DNA of 64,000 nt from Anaerolineaceae bacterium UBA1415. Its GTDB lineage: Bacteria; Chloroflexota; Anaerolineae; Anaerolineales; Anaerolineaceae. The notes beneath the pieces were generated by a model. That model made no database searches. It worked only from the letters and a program-made list of their open reading frames with translations, and was not told the DNA's origin. The stretch is taken from contig DBPR01000019.1 in NCBI GenBank assembly GCA_002305635.1, forward strand, positions 93,347 through 157,346, in the 5' to 3' direction. The stretch's first letter is position 1. Each line of letters begins with the position of its first letter. Made by a program: the position numbers and the translations under genes. This document shows positions 16,918 to 25,810 of the stretch, in pieces.

Positions 16918-19551
16918 ATGCACCTGATATTGACCCACGAGCAAGCTGACTTCGACGCGCTGGCATCACAGCTTGGCGCGCGCATCCTCCATCCCGAGGC
17001 TTATGCCCTGCTTCCCCGTCAGATCAACCGCAACGGCCGCCAGTTTCTCAACCGTTTTGGCCATGAATTGGGATTTTCCACCATAAAAGACCTGCCAAAC
17101 CAAACCATCGCCAACGTGACCCTGGTCGACACGCAATCCCTGGTCACCCTGAAAGGCCTGACAAATCTAACAAAAGTGCAGGTGCTCGACCATCACCCGC
17201 GCAAAAGACAGTCGCACCCAGATTGGGAAATGGAACTTGACAATTGCGGCGCATGCACCACCCTTCTGGTCGAAAAGATACAGCAAGCCGGTCTCCAACT
17301 AACCCCGATCCAGGCCACGCTGATGCTGCTCGGGATCTATGAAGATACCGGCTCCCTGGTTTACACCAACACCAGCCCCCGCGACGCCCTGGCGGTTGCC
17401 TTCCTGCTGGAACAAAAAGCTGACCTGAGTATCGTATCTCACTATCTGAACCCGCCGCTGTCCAACATGCAGCAGCAGCTTTATGACCGTCTTTTAAGCT
17501 CATTGGACACTTACGAAGTTGAGGGGCTTGAGGTTCTGCTTGCAGGCGCGGAGGCTTTTGACCTGAATGATGAAATCTCCTCCGTTGCTCACAAATTACG
17601 CGAGTTTCTCGATCCGGACGGTCTGATTCTGGTCGTTTCCACGCGTCAGGGCGTCCGCCTGGTGGCGCGTTCCACCACTGACCGTCTGGATGTTGCCATG
17701 CTGGCAAAGCATTTTAAAGGAGGCGGGCACAGGCGCGCCTCGTCCGCGCTCATTCGCCCTGACGATAAACCAACCCCAGACAACACCCGCTTTCTGTTGC
17801 GTCAGGTGATCGAAAGCGTCATTGAATATCTCCCATCGGTCATTACTTCCGAAAAAACCGTGCGTCAGATCATGTCCCTGCGTCCGCTTTTGCTCGAACC
17901 TGGCATGTCGGTGACCGAAGCCGCACAGCTCATGAACCGATATGGCTTCGAGGGCTATCCCGTCGTTGAAAACGATCAACTCCTCGGTCTGCTCAACCGC
18001 CGCAATGTCGATCGCGCCCTTGCGCATAATATCGATAAGACGGTTGGCGACCTGATGGAAGCCGGCAGCGTCGCCGTTTATCCAGACGACTCGATCACAC
18101 GCCTGAAAGAGCTCATGTCTACCAGCGGCTGGGGGCAGATCCCCGTCCTCGACCCGGAGAGCAAGATGATCATCGGCATCGTCACCCGCACCGATCTGAT
18201 CGGTACGCTCAGCAAGGATATCAGCCCCATCCCACGCGCCAAACTGATCGACGCTTTACAAAACGCCTTGCCGGAAGATCGGAAACAGCTCCTTGAAGTC
18301 GTCGCCGAAGAAGCCAAAAGTCAAAACCTGCCCGCTTACATCGTGGGTGGGTTTGTCCGTGACCTGCTTCTGATGCGTCCGTGCCAGGATTTTGACATCG
18401 TTATCGAGGGTGACGCGATCGCCTTCGCCAGGCATTTGTCATCCAGATTTGGCGGTCGCGTGGTCAAGCATGATCGCTTTGGCACCGCGAAATGGATCCT
18501 GAGCGAAGACCGAGAGGAGATCGCCAACAAGCTCAAGTTGCCTGTCGTGGACCAGGCTCTGAGCCTGCCGGAACATCTCGACCTGATCAGCGCGCGCACC
18601 GAGTTTTATGATCACCCGGCTGCTTTGCCAATCGTCGAACGCAGCAGCATCAAGATGGACCTTCACCGGCGCGATTTCACCATAAACACGCTGGCTTTAC
18701 GGCTGGACGGTGAGCATTTCGGGCAAATTTTTGACTTCTGGGGCGGTTATAACGACTTGCAGCAGGGTCTCATCCGCGTTTTGCATGCCCTCTCTTTCGT
18801 TGATGATGCTACGCGCATGCTGCGGGCGGTTCGCTTCGCGGAACGTTTCGACTTTCGTATTGAAGACCGCACCCTTAGCCTGCTCCACGCCAGCCTGCCC
18901 CTCCTCGATCAACTCAGCGGCGCTCGGATTGAACACGAGTTTGACCTCATTTTCCTTGAGCAAAAGGTAGCGCAGATCATGCGCACGCTCAGGAATTATG
19001 GCATTCTCCAGTCGATCCACCCCGGCTTAGGTTGGGATATCGGAAACCAGCAGCGCTTTGAGGTTTTTCTAAACAAGGCAAATGAGAATTCACTCAGCCT
19101 GAAGGAAATTCAGCAGTCCTTCTGGAGCTTGTGGCTGGAGACGATCGATGATCAGGCGCTGGCAGAGGTCTGCGAACGCCTGCGTCTGACCGGGAAACAG
19201 CTTGACCTCATCCGCCAAACTCATAAGCTGCGCGAATCATTGCCAGCCCTGGTGGGGCTCAAACCCAGCCAGATCACGGAAAGGATTTCCGCCTTCAACG
19301 ATATCGCCATCCGAACGGTGCTGCTCTCGGAAGAACAGGATCAGCTTACCAAACCACTAACGGATTACCTCGAAGTCTACAAGCATGTCCGCGTCCATAC
19401 CACCGGTGAGGAGCTGAGTAAACGTGGGCTTCACCCCTCACCCCTTTTCGACCAGATCCTCACAAAGCTGAAAACTGCCTGGCTGGACGGTGAAATTGAC
19501 ACTTACGAAGCGGAAATCGAACTGCTGGAAAAAATATTATCCGAACAATGA
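16918..19551 (+). CDS. DHH phosphoesterase - CBS - tRNA nucleotidyltransferase fusion
   Basis: An 877-residue multidomain protein. Residues about 1-310 are a DHH/DHHA1 phosphoesterase, with the DHH motif in VQVLDHHPRK and the DHHA1 segment GGGHRRASSAL. Two CBS domains span about 320-440. A poly(A) polymerase/CCA-adding head starts at YIVGGFVRDLLL, with catalytic aspartates in DFDIVIEG, followed by an RNA-binding region from LSFVDDATRMLRAVRFAERF. This order is known from some bacteria, where the enzyme adds A or CCA to tRNA 3' ends. The single tRNA here lacks an encoded CCA, which fits a need for such activity. Overlaps the next gene by 4 bp. Confidence 0.88.
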   Translation: MHLILTHEQADFDALASQLGARILHPEAYALLPRQINRNGRQFLNRFGHELGFSTIKDLPNQTIANVTLVDTQSLVTLKGLTNLTKVQVLDHHPRKRQSHPDWEMELDNCGACTTLLVEKIQQAGLQLTPIQATLMLLGIYEDTGSLVYTNTSPRDALAVAFLLEQKADLSIVSHYLNPPLSNMQQQLYDRLLSSLDTYEVEGLEVLLAGAEAFDLNDEISSVAHKLREFLDPDGLILVVSTRQGVRLVARSTTDRLDVAMLAKHFKGGGHRRASSALIRPDDKPTPDNTRFLLRQVIESVIEYLPSVITSEKTVRQIMSLRPLLLEPGMSVTEAAQLMNRYGFEGYPVVENDQLLGLLNRRNVDRALAHNIDKTVGDLMEAGSVAVYPDDSITRLKELMSTSGWGQIPVLDPESKMIIGIVTRTDLIGTLSKDISPIPRAKLIDALQNALPEDRKQLLEVVAEEAKSQNLPAYIVGGFVRDLLLMRPCQDFDIVIEGDAIAFARHLSSRFGGRVVKHDRFGTAKWILSEDREEIANKLKLPVVDQALSLPEHLDLISARTEFYDHPAALPIVERSSIKMDLHRRDFTINTLALRLDGEHFGQIFDFWGGYNDLQQGLIRVLHALSFVDDATRMLRAVRFAERFDFRIEDRTLSLLHASLPLLDQLSGARIEHEFDLIFLEQKVAQIMRTLRNYGILQSIHPGLGWDIGNQQRFEVFLNKANENSLSLKEIQQSFWSLWLETIDDQALAEVCERLRLTGKQLDLIRQTHKLRESLPALVGLKPSQITERISAFNDIAIRTVLLSEEQDQLTKPLTDYLEVYKHVRVHTTGEELSKRGLHPSPLFDQILTKLKTAWLDGEIDTYEAEIELLEKILSEQ

Positions 19552-20093
19552 GCCAACCGACCATTGAAAGCCACTACCTGATGCCGGATGGCACGAACAT
19601 CCGCATTCGCCCTGCCCAGGCGGAAGACCTCCCTGGCATGGAATGGGACGGCGAATTTTCTCATTTTCGAAAGCTTTACAAGCAGCATTTTCACAATACC
19701 CGCACCGGCAGCACGCGGATTTGGGTGGCGGAATCTGAAGCGGGGGAGATCATCGGGCAAGTCTTCCTGATGCTCTATTCCAGACAGCGCGAGCTTGCCG
19801 ATGGCATCAATCGCGCATATCTTTTTTCCTTCAGGCTCAAGCCAGACTACCGCAATCACGGTCTGGGCAGCTTTATTCTCGAGTTCATCGAGGATTACCT
19901 CCTAAGTCGGGGTTTCAATGCCTTGCGTCTGAACGTTGCCCGCGCCAACGATCTGGCCAGACGTATGTACGAAAAGCACGGCTTCCGCATTTTGGGTACT
20001 GAAGAAGGCAACTGGGGCTATGAAGACCAGTTCGGTCGCTGGCAAACCGTCCATGAGCCTGCCTGGCGCATGATCAAAAATCTAAAAAACTAA
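19548..20093 (+). CDS. GNAT-family N-acetyltransferase
   Basis: A 181-residue GNAT protein. After an N-terminal strand (IRIRPAQAEDLPGM) come the substrate-side strands, then the acetyl-CoA loop region FSFRLKPDYRNHGLGSFIL (the R/Q-x-x-G-x-G/A motif appears as RNHGLG) and the C-terminal ARRMYEKHGFRILG. The acceptor is unknown. It overlaps the nucleotidyltransferase fusion by 4 bp (ATGA), so coupled translation is likely. Confidence 0.85.
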   Translation: MSQPTIESHYLMPDGTNIRIRPAQAEDLPGMEWDGEFSHFRKLYKQHFHNTRTGSTRIWVAESEAGEIIGQVFLMLYSRQRELADGINRAYLFSFRLKPDYRNHGLGSFILEFIEDYLLSRGFNALRLNVARANDLARRMYEKHGFRILGTEEGNWGYEDQFGRWQTVHEPAWRMIKNLKN

Positions 20094-20111
20094 GTTTTTC
20101 GTTTAAAAAGC

Positions 20112-20690
20112 TTACAAACGATCTTCGGCGGAAAGATCATCCAGCCCTTCTGCCTCAGATAGTACCGCGAGCTTCTGGATATCCAGGGCTTCCATCGGCG
20201 TTTCATCAGGCGCAGATTTCAGCTCGCCTTCATCGTCCGAATCCACGACCGGCCTGACGTTGCGCCGAACGATCCCGCATACTTCCTCATAGTCCTCAGC
20301 CCGCAGCAAATTTGGCACAATGAAGACGCGGTTGCCCTGCTGGGTCGCGATCCACAACCCATCCCGTCCCTCCTCAACACCGATAACTTTTTTTAAAGGA
20401 AGCGTTGAGTCCGGGTAGCCGGGTTGGGATAAGGTTAGCGTCTGTTCATCAACAGTCAAAAGATAACCATCCCAAATCTCCTCTTTTTGGCGATAGGAGC
20501 GGTAACCGAAATAAACCAAAAGGATCAGGATCAGACCGATCAAAAGCCAGGGGCTGCGTTCAGAGTCCTGAGCGCGTTGGGTAAAGAACATCAACACCCC
20601 GGCGATCGCACCGGAAAGGCCATAGAATAAAAAGATGTTCCTCTTTTGTTTGCCAAGTTGTTTCGGGTCCAGACGATAGGATTTTTGCAT
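20112..20690 (-). CDS. Membrane protein of unknown function
   Basis: A 192-residue protein with two hydrophobic segments (about 18-38 and 50-66), then a soluble, mostly beta-rich region (YLLTVDEQTLTLSQPGYPD ... VFIVPNLLRAEDYEEV) that may resemble a PH-like domain, and an acidic C-terminal tail. I do not recognise a named family. GGAGG precedes the ATG and a TATAAT lies about 20 nt further upstream. Convergent with the acetyltransferase and divergent from the radical SAM gene. Confidence 0.65.
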   Translation of the reverse strand: MQKSYRLDPKQLGKQKRNIFLFYGLSGAIAGVLMFFTQRAQDSERSPWLLIGLILILLVYFGYRSYRQKEEIWDGYLLTVDEQTLTLSQPGYPDSTLPLKKVIGVEEGRDGLWIATQQGNRVFIVPNLLRAEDYEEVCGIVRRNVRPVVDSDDEGELKSAPDETPMEALDIQKLAVLSEAEGLDDLSAEDRL

Positions 20691-20751
20691 AATGCCTCCG
20701 TTGAAGCAATTATAAAGGAGAAGCCGGCAGTTTTATGGGATAATTGGAGCG

Positions 20752-21564
20752 ATGATCGTCAGGCATATAGACAGCAAAAACATACTCATTAAGACCAAAG
20801 TACCGGCAGCAGATTACGCCGCCAACCCCTATGTCGGCTGCTCCTTCGCCTGCCGTTATTGCTACGCCACCTTCATGCGCCGTTTTACCGGTCATTCTGA
20901 AAGCTGGGGAGCGTTTTTGGACGTCAAACACTGGAGGCCGATTAGCAATCCTCACAAATATGACGGAAAAAGCATCACCATCGGCACAGTCACCGACCCC
21001 TATAACGGCTTTGAGCGCGTATTCCAGCGCACGCGCGCGCTGCTCGAGGAACTTTCGGGCACAACAGCTGAGATCAGCTTGTTGACAAAATCTGATCTGG
21101 TCTTGCGCGATCTCGAACTGATCAAAGCATTCAGGCACGTCAAAGTCGTTTTCTCGATCAACACCCTGGACGAAACCTTCAGACGAAAAATGGACCGAAG
21201 CGTCCCAATTGCTTGCCGCATTGAAGCCATGCGTCACCTTCGCCAGGCAGGCATCCCGACCGTGACTTTCATATCGCCTATTTTTCCTGAGATCACTGAT
21301 GTTCCAGCGATCGTCAGGGAAGTCAGCCCCTGGTGTGACGAGATCTGGCTCGAAAACCTGAATTTAAGAGGCAGCTTCAAGGCCAATATCATGCAGTTTA
21401 TTGCCAGCGACTACCCCGAGCTCCTGCCCCTCTATCAACAGATCTATGATCGAAACGGAAAAGCCTATTGGCTGAACCTCGCCCAGGAAATTGAGCAGGA
21501 ACTCGCTCCATTGAAAAAGAAAGTGGTCAATTATTTCTTCCACACTGAGATCAAAAAGAACTAG
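20752..21564 (+). CDS. SPL-family radical SAM protein
   Basis: A 270-residue radical SAM protein of the spore-photoproduct-lyase-like group (the group often annotated with Rv2578c). The cluster motif is GCSFACRYCYATFMRRF near residue 30 (CxxxCxxC), preceded by ADYAANPYVG. It has later blocks SLLTKSDLVLRDLELI and EIWLENLNLRG. Nothing suggests sporulation here, so true spore photoproduct repair is unlikely; the substrate is unknown. GATAAT at 20739-20744 lies 7 nt before the ATG. Confidence 0.82.
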   Translation: MIVRHIDSKNILIKTKVPAADYAANPYVGCSFACRYCYATFMRRFTGHSESWGAFLDVKHWRPISNPHKYDGKSITIGTVTDPYNGFERVFQRTRALLEELSGTTAEISLLTKSDLVLRDLELIKAFRHVKVVFSINTLDETFRRKMDRSVPIACRIEAMRHLRQAGIPTVTFISPIFPEITDVPAIVREVSPWCDEIWLENLNLRGSFKANIMQFIASDYPELLPLYQQIYDRNGKAYWLNLAQEIEQELAPLKKKVVNYFFHTEIKKN

Positions 21565-21748
21565 TTACAAAAAAAGACAGCTTCTTTTTCATAAACCTTA
21601 TAATTGCCTTTAAAGCTTTGTAACAGGAAAGCAAACTGTACGGACGGGGCTGAACCCCATCCGCTACCTATGGATAATAAAGTCTCGGGCTTTTCATCAA
21701 AGCATTTTCTGCCCTCATTTTGATCTCTTATCAGTCTGACTATCTCGG
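21565..21748. other. Intergenic region with one copy of the dispersed repeat
   Basis: A 184-bp gap between convergent genes. Positions 21635-21675 hold a truncated copy of the palindromic repeat family described at 28.0 and 44.4 kb. No gene is seen. Confidence 0.6.
21635..21675 (+). repeat. Dispersed palindromic repeat, truncated copy
   Basis: Contains TGTACGGACGGGG, then CCCCATCCGCTACCTATGG, matching the left part of the copies at 28026 and 44608. Confidence 0.7.
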
Positions 21749-22429
21749 TTAGACCAATCGCCCCTTAGCTTCCTGCCAGATCTGGTCAAACATGGCTTCC
21801 GTCAGGCGACCAGTTTGTGTGTTCTGTAAACTTGGGTGATAGGAACACAAGACCCAGGGCAGACCATCCCGTCCCTCATAAAACGAGCCGTGACCAAAAC
21901 GATAATCCTTCTTTGGCAAGGTCGAGAATTTGCCAACTTTCAGCAAACCGTCCAGCGCGATCTTCCCCAAAACCACGACGCCCTTAATATTGGGCAGCAA
22001 TGCCAGCTCACGCACCAACCAGGCCTGGCAATTCTCCAGCTCTTGTGGCGTTGGTTTATTCGCCGGCGGCGCGCAGCGACCGACTGACGTGACCCAGCAA
22101 TCGCTCAATGTCATTCCATCTCCTTTGTGTTTTGCTTCAGGCTGTGAAGCAAAACCAGCCCGATACAGAGCCGGGTAAAAGAAGTCCCCCGAACCATCGC
22201 CGGTGAACATGCGACCGGTTCGGTTCGAACCGTGCGCGCCTGGCGCCAGACCTATGATCAAAAGCCTCGCCAGGGGATCGCCAAATCCGGGCACCGGCTT
22301 CCCCCAATAGTCCCAATCTAAATACATCCTGCGCTTCTTTTGGGCAACCTCTTCCCGCCATGCCACCAACCGCGGGCACATCCGGCAGTTGATCAACTCT
22401 GCTTCCAATTCTATTAATCTTTTATTCAT
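21749..22429 (-). CDS. Family 5 uracil-DNA glycosylase (UdgB type)
   Basis: A 226-residue glycosylase of the type 5 (UDGb) group, which removes uracil and other deaminated bases from DNA. Motif A is GLAPGAHGSNRTGR near residue 80, and the second motif is SYHPSLQNTQTGRLT near the C-terminus. Fe-S-type cysteines are CRMCPRL at residues about 16-19 plus C109-C119 region cysteines (SDCWVTSVGRCAPP). The group is common in thermophiles and anaerobes. No clear Shine-Dalgarno is seen before the ATG. Confidence 0.88.
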   Translation of the reverse strand: MNKRLIELEAELINCRMCPRLVAWREEVAQKKRRMYLDWDYWGKPVPGFGDPLARLLIIGLAPGAHGSNRTGRMFTGDGSGDFFYPALYRAGFASQPEAKHKGDGMTLSDCWVTSVGRCAPPANKPTPQELENCQAWLVRELALLPNIKGVVVLGKIALDGLLKVGKFSTLPKKDYRFGHGSFYEGRDGLPWVLCSYHPSLQNTQTGRLTEAMFDQIWQEAKGRLV

Positions 22430-22582
22430 ATGGAGAGTTTACCAGACCTGAATATATTTTAGGTCAGTTGATCATGTTGGGTTGACCCCTCAAAGGATCA
22501 GGCTACACAACCCGAACTACTAACATACTCACGCCGGATCGGAAGGCAAGATCCGATCTACATCAGAGCAAATATGCATGTA

Positions 22583-22615
22583 AAGAAGCCACCTTTGATG
22601 AAGAGGTGGCTTCTT
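22583..22615. terminator. Hairpin downstream of eno (distal)
   Basis: AAGAAGCCACCT (22583-22594) pairs perfectly with AGGTGGCTTCTT (22604-22615) around a 9-nt loop. It lies between the convergent-side ends of eno and the UDG start region. No long T tract follows, so its efficiency is uncertain. Confidence 0.55.
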
Positions 22616-22650
22616 TCTTACAAGTTCGAGACAAAGTGCCCATAAGGGTA

Positions 22651-22685
22651 TTGAGAGCTGAATGTGTATCACATTCAGCTCTCAA
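22651..22685 (-). terminator. 16-bp hairpin immediately after eno stop
   Basis: TTGAGAGCTGAATGTG (22651-22666) and CACATTCAGCTCTCAA (22670-22685) form a perfect 16-bp stem with a 3-nt loop, about 15 bp past the eno stop codon. It lacks a T tract on the minus strand and could protect the mRNA end as much as terminate. Confidence 0.6.
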
Positions 22686-22700
22686 TCCGACGTCAATTAC

Positions 22701-23996
22701 TTAGAGTTTGAAGGTCAGGGCGTCCCAACCAGCGTAACGACCGGTCAGGTCAAGTTCCTGCTCAATGCGCAGCAGCTGATTGTACTTGGCGACGCGATCA
22801 GAGCGTGCCGGTGCGCCGGTCTTGATCTGACCCATGTTCATGGCGACAGCCAAGTCAGCGATGGTATTGTCTTCGGTTTCACCGGAGCGGTGCGAGCAGA
22901 CCGCGCGCCAACCGTTCTTCTGCACCATCGTCACGGCTTCCATCGTCTCGGTCAGGGAACCGATCTGATTCACTTTCACCAGCAGCGCGTTGCAGGCTTT
23001 TTCTTCAATGGCGCGTGCCACACGGCTGGGGTTGGTAACCAAAAGGTCATCCCCAACGATCTGCAAACGGTGACCGTTTTTGGCGGTGAAGTTCTTCCAG
23101 CCTTCCCAGTCATCCTGAGCAAAACCGTCTTCAATGGAAACGATCGGATACTGCTCGATCCAGTTGGTCCAGAAATCCACCATTTCATCACTGCTAAGTT
23201 TACGACCTTCCTTGCGCAGATTATAAGTGCGGGTATCTTCTTCAAAGAATTCTGAAGCAGCAGGATCAAGCGCGATCGCGACTTCTTTGCCAGCCTTATA
23301 ACCAGCTTTTTCAATCGCTTCCAGGATCAGTTCAATGGCTTCGCTGTTGGCCTTGAGTGAAGGAGCGAAACCACCTTCATCGCCGACCAGGGTGCCATAA
23401 CCATGAGCTTTCAGAACGTTCTTCAGGGAAGCATAGATCTCAGCGCCCCAGCGCAGACCTTCGGTGAAGCTTTCGGCGCCGAGCGGCATGACCATGAATT
23501 CCTGAGCGTCTGTACTCTGCCAGCCGGTATGCGCGCCGCCGTTGAGGATGTTGAGCATTGGCACAGGCAAAACATGAGCGTAAACACCGCCAAGATAGCG
23601 GTAGAGCGGCAGACCCAGTGAGCTTGCAGCCGCTTTGGCGACTGCCAGACTAACGCCCAGAACAGCATTCGCGCCATACTTGGACTTGTTAGGGGTTCCG
23701 TCCAGCTCGATCAGGAGCTCGTCGATCTCTTTTTGTTCGATCGCGTCCAAACCAAAAAGTTCATCGGCGATCTCGTCATTGACGTTCTCAACTGCTTTCA
23801 GAACACCTTTTCCATTGTAGCGTTCCTTATCGCCGTCGCGCAACTCCAACGCTTCGTGAATGCCTGTGGAGGCGCCGGACGGCACTGCGGCTCGTCCAAA
23901 ACTGCCATCAGCAAGCACGACTTCAACTTCCACAGTGGGGTTGCCGCGTGAGTCCAATATTTCAATTGCATTGACGAATTCAATTGTTGTATCCAT
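22701..23996 (-). CDS. eno: Enolase
   Basis: A 431-residue enolase converting 2-phosphoglycerate to phosphoenolpyruvate in glycolysis. Features are AILDSRGNPTVEVEV at the N-terminus, PSGASTGIHEALELRDGD, the metal ligands in VAIALDPAASEF, SIEDGFAQDDWEGW and VGDDLLVTNP, the catalytic Lys in LLVKVNQIGSLTET, and CSHRSGETED. Full length and uninterrupted. A hairpin follows the stop. Confidence 0.97.
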   Translation of the reverse strand: MDTTIEFVNAIEILDSRGNPTVEVEVVLADGSFGRAAVPSGASTGIHEALELRDGDKERYNGKGVLKAVENVNDEIADELFGLDAIEQKEIDELLIELDGTPNKSKYGANAVLGVSLAVAKAAASSLGLPLYRYLGGVYAHVLPVPMLNILNGGAHTGWQSTDAQEFMVMPLGAESFTEGLRWGAEIYASLKNVLKAHGYGTLVGDEGGFAPSLKANSEAIELILEAIEKAGYKAGKEVAIALDPAASEFFEEDTRTYNLRKEGRKLSSDEMVDFWTNWIEQYPIVSIEDGFAQDDWEGWKNFTAKNGHRLQIVGDDLLVTNPSRVARAIEEKACNALLVKVNQIGSLTETMEAVTMVQKNGWRAVCSHRSGETEDNTIADLAVAMNMGQIKTGAPARSDRVAKYNQLLRIEQELDLTGRYAGWDALTFKL

Positions 23997-24064
23997 TTTC
24001 TTATTCCTTTTCTTTTTTATTCGATGAGTATGTTATAAGTATAACTCATCCTGTCCTCAAAAAA

Positions 24065-25705
24065 TTAAAAATTAATACCGATCATTTCGTCCGGCAAGCC
24101 TTTATGACGGCAGGCAGCCCTGATCAGGCCCAAAAACAGAGGGTGTGGGCGATTGGGACGGGAAATGAACTCGGGATGGAACTGCGTCGCGATCATAAAG
24201 GGATGCGCCTTGTTTTCAGCAATTTCTGCCAGAAGATGGTCAGGTGAATTACCCGAGAATACCATTCCGGCTTCTTCCATGGTTGAACGATATACATTAT
24301 TAAATTCATAGCGATGACGATGGCGTTCCTGGATCTCCCGGCGGCCATAAAGTTCATGCGCCAGACTGCACTCTTCGATCACGCAAGGGCACAAACCCAG
24401 CCGCATGGTGCCGCCCAGGCGATCCAAACCCTTTTGGTCGGTCATCAAATCAAAGACCGGATGTTCGGTCATCTTGTCAAATTCCGCAGAATTAGCGTCT
24501 TCCAGCCCCAAAACATTGCGAACAAATTCGATCACCATCACCTGCATGCCCAAACACAAACCCAGATATGGAACCTCGTGTTCACGCGCATACTTCGCAG
24601 CCAGGATCTTGCCTTCCACACCCCGGCTTCCAAAACCACCCGGAACAAGGATCGCGTCCAGATCTGACAATTCCTTATCCAAAGACCCCGCTTTTTCAAG
24701 GTCAGTGGACGATATCCAGACAATATCGACATCGACGCCATAATAAAGCGCGGCGTGCTTTAATGCTTCGCGCACGCTCAGATAGGCATCGTGTAATTCA
24801 ACATACTTGCCCACCAGGCCTACTTTCACGACCGGCTTCACTTTTGAAAGCTCGTCCACCATCCATTGCCAACCGCTCAGTTCAGGCTCATGTTTGGCCT
24901 TCAATCCCAGTACGTCCAGCAAGATATCAGCGACGTGCATTTCTTCCAGCTGCAAAGGAATGCCATAGAGCAATTCGGCCGTAACCAAAGGAATAACCGC
25001 TTCCGGTTTCACATCGCAGAAGCGCGCTATTTTCTGACACAGATCGTTCTCAACCGGATAATCGCTTCGGGCGATGATCATATCTGCCATGATACCGATC
25101 GAACGCAACTCCCGCACAGAGTGTTGGGTTGGTTTGGTTTTGGTTTCGGCAGTGGCTTTGAGATAGGGAAGCCAGGTCAGGTGTACAAAGGCTGTATTAT
25201 TTCTACCCAGTTCATTTCGCATCTCACGAATAGCCTCCAGGAATGGTTGACCTTCGATATCGCCAACCGTGCCGCCGACCTCGATCAGTGCAATCTCAGC
25301 TTCACTGGTGCGGCCCAAAAGGTCTACGCGGCGTTTGATCTCATTCGTAATATGGGGCACAACCTGGATCGTGCCGCCCAGATAATCGCCCCGCCGTTCG
25401 CGGTTGATCACCTCTTCATAAACCTGACCGGTCGTGACCGTGCTGGTACGCTTTAGATTCAGATCGCAGAAGCGCTCATAGTGGCCCAGGTCAAGGTCTG
25501 TTTCCGATCCGTCATCCAGCACAAAAACCTCGCCATGCTGATACGGGCTCATCGTCCCTGGGTCAACATTCAGATATGGGTCAAGTTTTTGGACAGTAAC
25601 CGTGAAACCGCGTGCCTTGAGCAGCCTTCCCACAGATGCTGCTGTTACACCCTTACCAACCGAAGAAAGCACTCCACCGGTAAAAAATATGTACTTGGTT
25701 GCCAT
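24065..25705 (-). CDS. pyrG: CTP synthase
   Basis: A 546-residue CTP synthase making CTP from UTP with glutamine as nitrogen donor. The N-terminal synthetase domain starts KYIFFTGGVLSSVGKGVTAA and contains KLDPYLNVDPGTMSPYQHGE. The C-terminal class I glutamine amidotransferase has the oxyanion LVPGGFGSRG, the nucleophile Cys in YLGLCLGMQ and the His/Glu dyad in FHPEFISRP. Usual length. It sits downstream of the S1-domain gene with a strong hairpin between. Confidence 0.97.
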   Translation of the reverse strand: MATKYIFFTGGVLSSVGKGVTAASVGRLLKARGFTVTVQKLDPYLNVDPGTMSPYQHGEVFVLDDGSETDLDLGHYERFCDLNLKRTSTVTTGQVYEEVINRERRGDYLGGTIQVVPHITNEIKRRVDLLGRTSEAEIALIEVGGTVGDIEGQPFLEAIREMRNELGRNNTAFVHLTWLPYLKATAETKTKPTQHSVRELRSIGIMADMIIARSDYPVENDLCQKIARFCDVKPEAVIPLVTAELLYGIPLQLEEMHVADILLDVLGLKAKHEPELSGWQWMVDELSKVKPVVKVGLVGKYVELHDAYLSVREALKHAALYYGVDVDIVWISSTDLEKAGSLDKELSDLDAILVPGGFGSRGVEGKILAAKYAREHEVPYLGLCLGMQVMVIEFVRNVLGLEDANSAEFDKMTEHPVFDLMTDQKGLDRLGGTMRLGLCPCVIEECSLAHELYGRREIQERHRHRYEFNNVYRSTMEEAGMVFSGNSPDHLLAEIAENKAHPFMIATQFHPEFISRPNRPHPLFLGLIRAACRHKGLPDEMIGINF

Positions 25706-25733
25706 ATCATCTCCAACTCTGTTTAAAATTGAA

Positions 25734-25762
25734 GGGGAGGGCTATTTACTCCAGCCCTCCCC
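25734..25762 (-). terminator. 10-bp GC-rich hairpin between the S1-domain gene and pyrG
   Basis: GGGGAGGGCT (25734-25743) pairs with AGCCCTCCCC (25753-25762). On the minus strand it is followed by TTCAATTTT. It lies ~50 bp past the S1-domain gene stop and just before pyrG, so it may end the first transcript or attenuate into pyrG. Confidence 0.6.
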
Positions 25763-25810
25763 GGAACTTCTCAGGTAATACTCTTGGCAGATCTTTTCTG
25801 AGGCATATTC

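Noticed and set aside
20752..21564. Spore photoproduct lyase as evidence for sporulation
   Set aside because: The protein belongs to the wider SPL-like group, common in non-sporulating bacteria, and no sporulation genes are nearby.
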